Assembly (NCBI RefSeq): GCF_910592395.1
Contig: NC_088310.1
Location: forward strand, 13,523,501-13,587,500
DNA length: 64,000 nucleotides
Source: Lineus longissimus
Lineage: Eukaryota; Nemertea; Pilidiophora; Heteronemertea; Lineidae
Direction: 5' to 3'
The notes under the pieces are model-generated. The model ran no database searches and had not been told where the DNA came from. It worked only from the letters and a program-made list of their open reading frames with translations. This document shows, piece after piece, positions 27,434-39,800 of this stretch; the stretch's first letter is position 1, and each line of letters begins with the position of its first letter. A program made the translations under genes and the position numbers.

Positions 27434-27640
27434 TTACTGACTTCCACATAGCAGCCTTCTCAGTTGACCTAAAATGCTTGCAACACAAAACATGATTTGA
27501 TAATACTCCTAGGTTTCATTTGAACATTCTGCAAATACAATTTGATGAACTATGCAGTGGGTTGCAAACTTTTTGGATCACGTAATGTACATGCATTGCT
27601 ATCAGAATGACTAAGGCAAGATTTAGGTTTTCTTTAGATA

Positions 27641-28016
27641 TTAATTGCCAGGATAGAAATTTACAGCAGTGTCCAGTTCGAGACACATGTCTCCTGTCCA
27701 AGGTGACTGTGTTGCCTTGGTTGATGGTGGAATTTCAACCACGTCCTTGAACCTTCCATGGCATGCAAGATGCAGCTCAATCCAGTGGTCTCTCACTGCT
27801 CTTGAAACACTCTTGAGGGGCCCAGTCATGACAGTCTGACTTGCACATGTGGAACTGGTCTTCTCCACTGTCTTAGGACTCGGCGTTGACTTCCGGCGGT
27901 GGACAAGTTTCTTTCTGCGCTTTGGGTTGATCATTGAGTCAGACATTGAGTCTGATGACTCCGTGGACACTGTCAGATCTATTATTACTGGACTTGCCAT
28001 GTTGATGATAATGATA
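27641..28016 (-). CDS. Small nuclear protein with a SUMO-interaction-like motif
   Basis: A TTCTTTTTCAG acceptor ends at 28017; translation can start at ATG 28000 and runs 119 codons to 27641. It begins MASPVIIDLTVSTESSDS: a hydrophobic VIIDL core followed by Ser/Asp residues is the classic layout of a SUMO-interacting motif. KRRKKLVHRRK then looks like a nuclear localisation signal. The rest is unrecognised. A donor-like GTAAAT near 27662 could mean a further exon downstream. An upstream 5' UTR exon ending at 28812 and a TATA-like box at 28871 fit the same transcript. Confidence 0.45.
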
Positions 28017-28099
28017 CTGAAAAAGAAAATACAGTTGAAGAACATAACTGAGGCAAGACAATGCTATATTTACAGTGTAACAATAAGTACTGTCCCATA

Positions 28100-28800
28100 T
28101 AGGTAGTTGTCATCCATGCACATGGTGGTACCAATGTGGAAAAAAACTCTTAAAAATTAGAAATTAATTCTTTGTTTGGACAAAAAGCCATCAGAGTTGA
28201 GATGAGGGGTGATTCTGGGCCGACCCTTTGCAGCAAATTCACCAGTACTGGCAAAACGCAGAACAATATCAGCATAGTTCTCAATTCACACAGCCACTTG
28301 TGCCCAAGGGTCACATGTACCCATGTGAAGAGAGAACTGTAGCTGACATAGTTCTTCATTTGCTAGTACTGTGAAATTAATTCGAAGGCAAAGTCCAGAA
28401 ACCGTAGTTAGTTGTGGTTACTAAAGTAATTTGATTCTCAAGTTAATCAATAAATATCAATAAGCCTATTTCAACTGTAGTTAGTTCCCTATCTTTTGAT
28501 TTCCAGCTGACTTCTTTGGAACAACCAGACAGGTGTTGGAGGGTTAACCCCAACATCTGATTCAGTACATGTGACCAGGTGGTATAACCAGGAGCTGGTG
28601 TTCGGCTTGGACAGCAACGGGAGTGTGCGCTATTACCGACGTATACATTCACTGTACATTTTGTACAGGGCGACTGTTGTTCTCCCCCCCGCCGCCATCG
28701 CACTGAGAATGATATTATCTGTTTAAATTGTTTTGCGTCGATAAAACGCTTTAAAGTGAGGAAATAATGCACGAGACATAAGAATATGCATCATCATATA
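28100..28800. other. Intronic sequence of the proposed small gene
   Basis: No coding segment could be supported on either strand; the open frames here lack splice borders or domains. Confidence 0.3.
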
Positions 28801-28811
28801 CTTAGACATAC

Positions 28812-28880
28812 CTTTCGTGTTTAAGGATGAACGTGGAAAATCGCAAGCCCGGGTCTCCTGGTCGTATTCCTTATTATATA
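28812..28880 (-). promoter_or_regulatory. TATA-like box and first non-coding exon of the small minus-strand gene
   Basis: TATATAATAA on the minus strand (28880-28871) is followed about 60 bp later by the donor CGAAAG/GTATGT, exon end 28812. The intron would run to the acceptor at 28017. No ATG-initiated frame of note lies in the short exon. Confidence 0.35.
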
Positions 28881-29060
28881 CCAAGCCACTTTGGTTACTC
28901 AACCCGCCGTTGGCGCGGTGGTCGGCAGGCTATTCATAGTAACAAGACCGAGGGATTTCTCCACAAGTAAAAATTACCTAGCTAACGGCCGTGAATAAGC
29001 GTCTACGAAGTACACATTAACTGCCGGGACGTTCACGGAAAACGTCCTGCCAAAGGTCTC

Positions 29061-29523
29061 TATTAGCGAGCTTTCGCACTGCACGGTTAGTCAAGCCGAC
29101 TACATTTAGCCATGTGTATCCGCAACAGGTAAGACGGTTTGTTTTGAACCGTTTCGCAAGTAAGGCCGTTCAGGCCTATCATGAGGCAGACCAATCCGGA
29201 CAGTACCATTGTTGACGACCATGCTTTCGTAGCTCCCAGGTCGATTGGTCTCCTAAGTTACGTATATTTAGTTTACTGGCTAAATCAAATTTCTTTTTTT
29301 TTTGTTATGGAATAACGAAAACGCTGTGTGAACGACGACTCATTGGTTACATGCAAGACTAAAAAATACTCTTCTTTTACTGTCCGTTTTTTTACATACG
29401 CGCAATGAGCTGCTTGCGGATAGACTATCTGAAAAACGTGTGTGCACGCGTCACTAGAGCGCAAATTCTGATGACCTAAATGTCGTCGTGTGGCTAACCG
29501 TGCCGGTGCGAAAGCTCACTATT
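29061..29523. mobile_element. MITE with about 49-bp terminal inverted repeats
   Basis: Left arm 29061-29109 (TATTAGCGAGCTTTCGCACT ... ACATTTAG) is inverted at 29475-29523 (CTAAATGTCGTCG...GTGCGAAAGCTCACTATTG), with a few mismatches. The body is about 460 bp and non-coding. A related word, AGCGAGCTTTATGGTTAG, occurs near 394. Confidence 0.7.
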
Positions 29524-29529
29524 GTATAG

Positions 29530-30120
29530 ACTTCCCTACGATAAGCCAAAAACAACAGCCAATTCCTAGCTGGGCTTGCTCCAGGACTGGTCTGGGCAAC
29601 GGTAGGTTAAATTCTTTTTCCTCCCTTTTCTTCAAAAATATTGCTTGCTAGACCACTAACATGGATCGCCTTAAGAAGAATAATCAACATTACCCTTTGA
29701 TGTCCAAGTGTCCTGTATGGCCATAAGTCCTGTCCTCTACTACATTTAATTCAGGGAAGGGTGGTAACATGACAAAACTTAATGCTTCTGGACAACAGCT
29801 TCCACGCGACCATATAGTAAGGCTACACAAAAATTAACAACAGACAACCAATTCGCCGTCAACAAGATTTTATTAAAAGAAAATGTGTGAACCATGATGA
29901 CTGTTATTTTTCACAAAATAATTGTCAAATAATTTTTAAAATAATTGTTGGTTGACAGGCATTTTTCTGGCATGCTTTTAAAAAAAAAATTTGGTTTTTT
30001 TTTTGGAGGTGATGATAATGATGATGTGTAGACTTTTCAATCTAAAGGTGTAGACTTTTCAATCACTATAACTCGATGAGACACCTGTATCATTTTTAAT
30101 TTCAGCAATATACCCAATAC
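29530..30120. other. No feature recognised
   Basis: AT-rich non-coding sequence with T-runs near 29290 and 29995; no gene or clear repeat boundary. Confidence 0.3.
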
Positions 30121-30126
30121 ATCAGT

Positions 30127-31874
30127 CAGAAAACAAGAGGCCCAAGGGCCTGGCGCTCAGCTGAGTTAATATCATTAATATCGTCCCGGTGTTTAGTTCA
30201 TTATGCATGAAAATGGCATGCTCCATGGTATTTGATATCCTTTTGCGTTCACTACGGTACCAATGTTTTTGGTTGACATAATTATGCCACTGTTCATTCC
30301 TCAATCCTGACCACAATTCGGGTGAAATCATCGTATGAAAATATTTACCGAAACATGAAGTTTATGCCATGAATGAGGATACTCATTGTCATAGCCTCGT
30401 TTACAAGTACGAAATATTTTCCTGCGAATATTCAAAACTGCTTGGCTCCTTGCCAGTTAAATAACAGGGTACCCTAAATAACATGTGACTATACACAAAA
30501 TAGACAACTTTGATGGAAATTGTAAATCATTTTTTTATCTATCAGGGGAAACAAGCTGATGATGATCAAATAAATCATTCATGAGAAATCGTTTTGTTGC
30601 TGAAGCTTGCATGACGAAGTTAATGCTAAACCTTTTCTTGTGCTCTACTGCGCCACCGTAGTTTTCTATTTAGACCAGCGATGACGTCATTTCTGGTGAT
30701 TCCCTACGTTGTCCAATGAGCGCTTTTTAAAATGTGCCATTTGGTACTGTACAGTATGCAATGTATTTTTTCAGCGCTGCCAGTTGCCGAAGAGAATGCC
30801 GTAGCTCCCTCAATTTCCAATCAATTTTTATGGGAGTGACATTATTGTATTGCTTAGAATGTCTACTTTTTACTCTTGAAAGAATCGTAGAACTAAAACA
30901 TAATAGGCGAACAGAATCATGCCGATTCACTGCACATACTGTGGGAATTCTCCACTTCAAAATACATCGGCGATGTCATCGCGAACAGAGCATGCACTTC
31001 CGATATCGTTTTCACAGAAATGTCGCCAAATATTCAAGAACTAATTTCTGAATTTAGTCCCTAAAGACCTTATGACTACCACTGAAACGAACTAGTGATA
31101 ATATCGCCTACCAGACTACTTTTTAAGCAGAAAATTGGGTACTTGAGTGTCATTGAGCTCCAAGATTATTGCACATAGCGTAAACAACATGCCGCCATTT
31201 TGTCTCCGCTTCGGTATTTCGTACGCCGCTTATAATGCACCTTCTCAATTAAAACCAACATAATAAGGCCTTACATCGTTGATTGAATAGGAACACCACA
31301 CAAAACACAATAAAGTGGGGGTACAATCGATTACGAAGCTGAAGTGAACAGTGATTTATTCCTGGAGCTACTGCTTTTGTTGTGTAGCTGCCATGTTTTG
31401 AGAACTGGCAAATAGGAGACTTCATTGATGGCTGACGTCATCGGGCGGGAATTTGAATCGGCAGAAATAATTAAAAGGCAGGTAGCGCCCTCTCCTGTTA
31501 AAATTTTGAACTTTTTCTCAATAAAATAGATTTTCAAGAATTTTATCTTAATATTAGAGCATATTTCGACTAATTCTGCTGCTCCTAGGCCGATATAGGC
31601 CAGTTTCCTTCATGCACTCTCGCTCGCAGGAAGTAGGTCGAATGGCGACAAATTTTGTTTTGAAAGTAGAGTTTGATCAGAAGTATCCAGAAATGCAAAA
31701 TTGAAGTCTCTAGGTCTTACGGTTACAAAATGTGCACCATGGGTTTAACGGACGGATGGATGGATGGATGGATGGATGGATGGATGGATGGATGGATGGA
31801 TGGATGGACAGACGGACGCCACTGAACAACTTATTTGACAAGCTCGGCTGACTTAGTCAGCTGAGCTAAAAATC
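30127..31874. repeat. Dispersed repeat element with short inverted ends (GCTCAGCTGA...TCAGCTGAGCT)
   Basis: The left end reads ACAAGAGGCCCAAGGGCC and then GCGCTCAGCTGAGTT; the right end reads GACTTAGTCAGCTGAGCTAAAAAT. The termini are therefore inverted. GAGGCCCA-GGGCCTGGCGCTCA is a familiar head of an abundant marine-invertebrate repeat. The right end contains the GGAT microsatellite. Treating both ends as one element of about 1.75 kb is inference. Confidence 0.5.
31754..31806 (+). repeat. (GGAT)n microsatellite
   Basis: About 13 uninterrupted GGAT units in the 3' part of a dispersed repeat. Confidence 0.95.
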
Positions 31875-34200
31875 GACACTGGCAGAGACTCTAACCTTTT
31901 TTGAAGCTGCCGATAGGTTTGTGCATAGTTCCGCGACGAGGAGGATGACAGTGGGAGTATTTGCCCACAAAAGACAAGTCGAATAGTATTTTGATCAAAA
32001 TTCTTCACTATCATCCCTAAAAGCGAAACTGTTTCAGTGCTTGAAAAGCAACACAACAATCTAATCACGCGATTCCGCAACTCCTCTGGGAATTTGGAAT
32101 TTGCCATTGGCCAGGATGAAGAAATAGCCACTGCGCAAGAAAAAATATCTAGATTAAGAAAAAGGAGATGATGTCAGGTATCTTGTTTTTTCAATTAAAA
32201 ATTCCTATATTCTTTATGGGTGTTGTTGAGATCACAACATGTCTGGCACCTGTCCTGCATCAGTGAATTGCAACACTGTCTGAAATCCAATTTTCTTTTC
32301 TTATGACAATTAAGCATCCAGTGGCTTTAATTGTAAAGAATTTTGCATATCAGGAGGGGGAAATTGTTTGGCCAGAATGTGTAATAGCCATTTTGTTGGC
32401 AAAGACATAGGCCAAGGAAATGATAAAGGTGGCAGGGAGTTTGTTTGTTTTTCATTGCAATTATACATTATTCAATTTGGTGTTTTAGATCACAACGTGT
32501 CCAGCATTTGAGCAAAACCAAACATAGGTAGGCAGAATCGCACAAATGGCGAACCTAATTAACAGGCATACACTACATTATACCCAATAGCTCTGTCTGA
32601 AAACAAAATCTCCTAAATTTAACATTGATATTATCATCACCATCATTTATAAGTCATGTCGAGCATCACAGCAAAACCATTCCAGCCAAGAGTTGACAGA
32701 ATGTGAAGAATAGCAAACCAGGTATACATTATATCTATACACTCCAAAAAATTCGAATACAAGGTCTGAGGCACCGCCCCCATTCATTACAATGGTTTTG
32801 AACGGGGATGGGCCAATAAGTCAGGTATTATTCTTTTATCAATGATATCGGCCAATGGAGTCGCATGTGTCATAATCACGCTCTGATCTTGGCTGACATC
32901 ACTGGTTGTAGTATAGGCCCATTTCTTCTAATAAAAGAGACCCATTGTCATGTGTCGTTTCTTTAGAATTGATACTAGGGAAAAAAATAAATTCATCATG
33001 ACTTGCACCTTGATACCCTAACAGTGAACCATGAAGAATAGGCTCCATTGCAATGAATGGGGGCGGAGCTTCAGACCATGTATTCGGGGTTTTAGAGTAA
33101 ACACCCATTACATCCGTCAGAAAAGAAATCGACGCTGGCAGAGACTCAAGCCTTTTTTGAACATGCTGCCAAAAGGTGTGTGCGTAGACAACATGAGGAT
33201 AACGGTGAACGTATTTACTCAGTTTACGCAAAAGATAAGTCGTATAGTAGTATGTTGATCAAAAATGTAACTCTTAATAGTTCACTATCATTTATCACTA
33301 TCAGGTATACATAACATTAATGTATAACTAATAAATCTGTCTAAAAACCATATTTTATCCAAACCATTTTTTTGTCACGGTCATTTGGCATCCAGTGGCT
33401 GAACTAAAAGTTAGGAGATAGAAAAGGTTTAGGCAAGGTAATATGGCAAGGATGTGGAAATAGCTCTAGCACAAAACCATACAGGAGGAAAAGGTGAGGC
33501 TGCGCTTGCTTGTTTTGAAATTTCAATATTCTTCCTATGGGTTGTTTGGATCACAATACGTCAGGAATCACAGCAAAGCCAGCCAAGCGAACAAAGGACA
33601 GAATGGTAAGAATAGCAGACCAAATTATCAGGTATAGATCACATTGTTGTATACCTAATAAATCTGTCTGAAAACTATATTTTCTCCAATGGCCATTTGT
33701 CATCCAGTGACTTAAATTCAGTTTCTAGCACCTGGTCGGGAGACAGAAAAGGTTCAGGCAAGGTCATGTGACCAGTATGAAGAAACGGCCTGTGGTAGCC
33801 AGCAGCCTTGGAATTCTTTTTAAGAGAGATAACGTCACAATAACTTGGTCCGAAATCAAAATTTCACCAACTTTTTTTGTCATGGCAATGAGTAATGCAG
33901 TGGATTTAATTCAAAGAGCCTAGCACGCGTTCAAAAGAGAAAGTAGGTTTAGGCTTGATCATATGGCCAGGATGAAGAATTAGTCATTGCGAAAGCAAAA
34001 CAGGTCAAGAAAAAGGTGATGGCGATAGGTAATAGAAATTCCTACATTCTTCATTAGTGTTGTTTATGTCACAAAATGTGCGGTATCTCAGCAAAACCAG
34101 CCTAGCCAATAGAGGACAGAATTGCAAGAATAGAAAACCAAATTATCAGGTATGTTACATTAATATATATCCAATAAGTCTGTATGCTATCCCAAAATTT
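31868..34200. repeat. Long-period degenerate repeats
   Basis: TCGAC-CTGGCAGAGACTC-A-CCTTTTTTGAA recurs at about 31873 and 33130. A unit with CACAGCAAA-CCA-CCAAG, GACAGAAT-G-AAGAATAG and TATCAGGTATA-AT, then AATA-ATCTGTCT, recurs near 32490, 32650, 33300, 33550 and 34045. The last two are about 490 bp apart. No coding capacity. Confidence 0.6.
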
Positions 34201-35230
34201 TCCGAAAAATTATTTTTGTAATGGCACTGGTACCAGAGTTGGGCCAACTGTGGTTCAACCCTGGTACAACCGAGCAAGGCCAGCTGTGGCCCAACCCTGG
34301 TAACAGCGAGTCACTTTTAATTTTCATGGCTGATCATAGAACTATGCGGCTCAAGGTTTGGTCCAGCCTTGGCATAGATTATAATGATAATTATAAATGA
34401 AACGGCCATGGGCCATTGTGCTCACCTTATAGATATGTGTCGGTGTGGTATTCCACCTTTTATATGCAGCCGCTGCTTGCGGAGTTGTATCGAGGCCTGC
34501 GTGCGTTCAGGGCTGGCTCTCGCTCTCTTGTAGCAGACGACGGAACGGAGTCGCCAGATCGGAATCATTTACCAATAATAAAGTGCGAATTTATAGAGAA
34601 AACATGTGTTCTTCTTTCCCGATTTCGGTTAACTAAAGGGTTAAGTTTAGCACCATTTCAGATATTTGGTGGTTAGGAATTCATCCTGGTAAAGAAACAT
34701 GATACATTATAGTATATAGGTCAAACCAAAGTCAGTATGATGTGATGGATCCTTTCTCAGAGTATCTACCATAAAAATATCATTGCAAACAAATCACTAA
34801 TAAGTGAGATATTGCACCTTTTACCTTTTTTAGTTTTGGCCTCCTGGTGGCTAAGTCGAGAATCAGTTCGGATCAAAATTCAGTGCCAGAGGTCAAATGA
34901 GATAGGGAGTCATGTGTACCAAATTTCAAGTTCATAGCTTTTCGGTTAAGAAAGTGCCATAGTTACACTCAAACAGCCAATTTATGCTCTTTGACTTCTG
35001 TGACCTTGAAAGTTAGGTCAAATAATGAAAAGCTTGGTTTAAAAAAAACAAGTTATCTGCAGAAAACAAAATAATTTTACACCTTTTAACGGCTGAAGGG
35101 CAAAATTAATCTTGTGGCTAAATTCTGTTCTATCACTCATCAAATAAGAAAATCTCTTTAAATCTAGCCGTCATCAATGGACGCAAACTTTCTTCAAATT
35201 TATGTTTTCAATTGATTATTGTGTTTTATC
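34201..35230. repeat. Dispersed copy of the right-end repeat family
   Basis: A short CCAACCCTGGTA/CCAACTGTGG repeat (34225-34310) is followed by ATGAAACGGCCATGGGCCATTGTGCTCACC (about 34396) and, from 34680, one monomer like those at 59-63 kb, including TATCTACCATAAAAAT and TGACCTTGAAAGTTAGGTCA (35001-35020). Confidence 0.6.
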
Positions 35231-35244
35231 AGTATACTATTCAG

Positions 35245-35455
35245 GGCAGCATCTCCGGATAAAACTCACGCCTGATGAACCATGTTTCTAGTCCATATCA
35301 TTGGGCAGCATTTACGAATCAATATTGGGCAGCATCGGTGAATCAAATTCGTTGGGCAGCTTCTGTGAATCGAACCTTTCCCAAATGAACCGTGTTATTC
35401 GTCTGTAGGATTGGGCAACAGCTGCAAATCAAACTTGTGTCTGATGAACCGATGG
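35245..35455. repeat. Short tandem repeat TTGGGCAGCAT..GAATCAAA
   Basis: Five or so diverged units occur at about 35247, 35304, 35325, 35350 and 35410. Some include the extra word CTGATGAACC. Confidence 0.6.
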
Positions 35456-36489
35456 AGCTCAATCGCTCTTGCTCTTGACATGCATCCTTTGATTTGCATC
35501 AGCTCAACGGGGCTGTAAGAAGAAGGTGAAGAGGAAAGAACAAAGAGTGGCAAAACAGTCCATTTCTCACCTTTCACTGCACAGATATAATATTTAAGCA
35601 TATCAGGGCGCACAAAAACAATCACAATTCCACAATAACCGCATGCCCATACTAATACTGACCTGACAATATTAATATTGTCATGTTGACATTCTACCGC
35701 ATTGCATCAAATCAAATTGGTCGCTGCCGACTCATGAAAATGAGGTATATAGCATGCAACCTAGTTGTAACAATGACGTTGATTGATGAGCTGCAGCCAA
35801 TCAATATGTAAGAAGAATTCACAGAAACTTGTAGGCGTGACTAACCAAGTTTTAAAGTTGCAATCGCTTTCAAGCGCTGTTTGTTAATACTTGACGTGCT
35901 GAATATCACCACGACAATATTGATATTGTCATGTTGGAAATAATACTGTCGTGCCGTTATTGAAGAATTGTGATCGCTTAAGAGCACCATAGCATATTCT
36001 CTCTGCCATTTTGTTGGGTTTCATTCTGTGATGTCACACTGTACGCTATACATATCCTAATTGGACAATAGGTAAAGTTATGTACTCACTAGGGAAAAAA
36101 AAATTCCAAGAAATAAATTGTTTGGGGCACAGAAGTTTCAACCCCAAACTTTTATTGCATAATTTTAAATGTCTCAAACTTGTGTGAGAACAGAGACGCA
36201 CTTAAAGTTTTTGAATGAAATGGCCATGGCTTTTTTGCTCACCTCTCTCACAGACATGTTATTGTTTATGATTTTAGCCACCTGGTGGCCAAACCCATGC
36301 TTATTTCCAGGATCAGTGGAAGGCCGGCAACACATTCCGACAGTCACCTATCAAGTATTATGCCGGCACGCCTGGCGTCTGGGAAAAAAGTAAACCTAAG
36401 GCATTTGATGCCCAAAATTTGTACAAACAAATCAATAGAATACATTTTTCAATAAAATTTGTCCATTTTCATTTTTTTGATGACAGCTA

Positions 36490-36860
36490 CCACTATGAAC
36501 AGCAACTCTCGTTTTTCTGTCAGAAAACTCTCGGAATCTGCATCGGTCTCGAAATCACTCGAAAACCACTCGAAATGCTTCACGGTCATTAAACCGTCTC
36601 TCGGAAATCTCACGGAATTGGACCCGGCCTCTGCGAGCCATGCTGGGCAAGAACTCGGAAAGTTTCGAAGAAAATCGAAACAGTTAATTCCATTGTGACT
36701 GCTGGTGTAATCCCTGTCGAATATTAACGAAAACGATCGTAAATGACCGAAAATTTTGATCCTTTTGCTTGAGACGTTTTTTCGATTTTTTTCGACAGAG
36801 TTCGAGAGGTATTCAGATCGAGCAATTATTTCAGTTCTGCAATACGTTATAGGTGTTGCA
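36490..36860 (+). repeat. CTCGAAA-rich repeat, copy 1
   Basis: GAACAGCAACTCTCGTTTTT at about 36498 onward through CTGCATCGGTCTCGAAAT matches, in inverse orientation, the segment at about 46440-46640. Many TCGAAA/ACTCGG words follow. The small open frames in both copies translate similarly (NSRFS-KLS-SASV-KSL-NHS), which follows from the DNA similarity. Confidence 0.6.
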
Positions 36861-39800
36861 AACCCGCATTCTTATCACATCTATTGAAACCGCATGTAGG
36901 AGTCTGAAAGTGTCGAAAAGACTTGAATGTTATCGTAATTAGGTGCGGTAGAACACAAAAGGACTCGAAAAATCTCGTTTTCTATCGTTTTTCTTACAGG
37001 TGGTTTCGAAAACGGCATGTCCCGAGTAAATGTCCGGTTGTTACCTTCGTAACATTGGTTGTCACAACACCCTTCAACGTTAACAACACGCGCAAACAAT
37101 GTATGCCCACATAACCAACGCTTTTAACCTGTGTGTAATCATGCCATCGCCAGCTGTATCCTACGTTATCAAAATCTAGGAGTTTACTTTTTTTTAAACG
37201 GTATGAACTAGGTTCTTCCTTATTACACAAAAGCCGTTATCATCCATTAAAAAATCATAAGAAGAAAAAGATACACTACTGTGAACATGTACATTCTTTC
37301 AGGCAATATGTGTGTGTTTTATGTATAAGCAATGAATTATTTTAGATTAAGCTAAAATTAAAAATGCATTAAAGTCTTCGAATTCGAATTCGAAGCCGGT
37401 CACATCTGTTGTTACCGTTCTCACTGATAAATGTGAAATCCCCAACATGGCAGTTAACAACAACTTGTACAAAGTCAGATGGAATTGAGCAGCACAGGCA
37501 TGTCAACCAGATATTATTGTAAACGCGGATTGCATTGCGCAGACTTTAAACACCTCAACACGCACATTTATTTTTATGACATCACACCTCCTTCGGACAT
37601 GTCGAACCCTTTTTTGCGCATTTAATATCTCACTGATATTTTGAAGATCGTGCGTCTTGATAAAAAAATAGTCCGTCATCCTATCCTGAGAGGGTTACCT
37701 TTGAAGTAACATGCACTATTTGCACCAGGGATTTCTGCTAATGATTAAAAAAGACAATTCATTTTGGGGCATATTCGCGGCGCTCTGCAAAATAATAATA
37801 TTCCAACGAGTGGAAACAATATTCATCCCACTGTTGCTTACAAGCTTAAAATCGTCATCTGCCATTGGCATGACTGGCAGTAACTTTTGCGATATGCCTC
37901 GCGAGCCCTGCCATTCCTGCTAATAATATGGACATTTTGTGCGCATAATTGTGGAAAAAAACATTGATCACGCTATAGATGATTTGTCCGGCTGCTGGGC
38001 GGCCGTTTTAAAATTTGTGTCGCAGTGTTGAGGTGATGCGCAACGAGCCACGTGCCGTCGCTGATTACCATGCTTACTAGGGATTACTCGTAAGTGCTAC
38101 CTCACGAGCGTCTCGTTGTGCAATCCTTTCTTTAAAATACAAGCAGAATTAACTTTGTTGATACTGATTTGTTAAGACCAACACGATGGCCGACCGGAGG
38201 CTAATCCCTTGCTCGACAACCAGAATGGAACAAAATTAATCTGACAATCGTCATTTATAACCACAAAGCAAAAGGTATTTCGTTGACAAAGCATGGTTTG
38301 CCCCAAGACCTGTTTTCAGATAGCCCTTGGGTCAACAAAAAGTTGGACCTGACAAGATGGATTTATTAGGACCCCTCAGAGCGGACCAACTATATAAAGA
38401 CTTTACATGGACTCCTCGATTTCTGCTAGGCAATATAACTGCAGCGTAGTGTTGTCGCTAACACATCAGCAAATAGAAATGTGGCGGTCAGTGTGTGCGG
38501 ACAGTGATCTTGCTTTTATCGCAAAATTTTTAATTGATCGCAGATTTGGAAATATTTGAGCATCATCTCCACCTTTTAATAAAGTTGGTCTGCTGGGAAA
38601 TTGCGACGGCTTTTTAACTGCTTAGTTTACGAGTAAGTGAAACTTGAGAGAAGATGACGCAAAAGAATTTGCTGTAAAATTGCAAATAAAAGTCCTTGGA
38701 TTATCATAAAAGTCTGGTAAAATAATGAAGCGAATTTGATAAAAGAATTAGAACCACCACAAGCAGTGCCTTCACAGTAACGTCACAGTGAAGGTTCTCG
38801 CCATCGCGCAGCGCGTTTTTAATGCATCGACCCGATCAAAAATGATCGCTGCACGCAGGTTCTTTTAGTCGGGATTGACATAACTGGCTGCTACATCAGA
38901 GTGGAAATTGACTAGGCAGCCTACAGCTTGGTAATAATGTCCTTTAAAATGTCATTCGTCCTTTAAGGCCAATTGGTTGGCGCATTGCTGATGAACACTT
39001 TTGGACACAGCATTTGGCACCGTGTCTGAGGGAAGTGGCCTCAATCTGTTTTTTATAAGGCATTTCCAGCATGTATTTGGGCTTCAGAGAGATAATCACC
39101 AATGTATTAGCTGTTCATATGACTTGGTGTGATGAGGGAATTACCTCCGTCTCCAAATGCTCTACTCACTTTCTGTTTAATTGGGCGTGCATAAGTAGTC
39201 ACTGGTATAAAATGCTTTGCTGAGTTTTCAGATATCTCCTGCATTTGTCCGTCACCTGTTCAGATAGCATTGAGTCCTCTGCCATATGTCTGCCATTTTG
39301 TTGAGTTGGCCTTGTCGTGGTGTGAATTTTAAGCTATCATGCAACCGCCCCGTTCATAAACTCTCCTGCCACTAGCTCATTAAGAAGCAGGTTATATATG
39401 TTAAAGTTTAAGATTATAATACAGTGATATCAATGGAATAGTTTCATGACATACTGATTGTTTTTACAACAATACTTTATGTTGGGATTACTGTTTATAT
39501 TGATACTCGTAGATGAAGATTACTCGTATTTCTTCTGTTGTATGACCGGGGGTGATGGAGGCAAGTCGATGCAACCTGCGATGACCGCCGCAAACGAGCA
39601 ATTATCGTTGCAGCCGATTTCAATCGCTCATATGTGGGGCACTTCCAAAGGGCATGCTGCCAGTTTGATACATTGCCCCTCCAATGAGTAGTGCCCAAGG
39701 TTTGATTTCTGTATAAAATCGGCCTTTTAAGGGTTAAAGCCTCGATACGCGGGGTACTTTGTCTGTATGACCCAATATTACTGAGGACCGGGTATTGCAA

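Noticed and set aside
38391-38398. TATATAAA as a gene promoter
   Set aside because: No coding-like frame, donor or initiator follows within several hundred bases.
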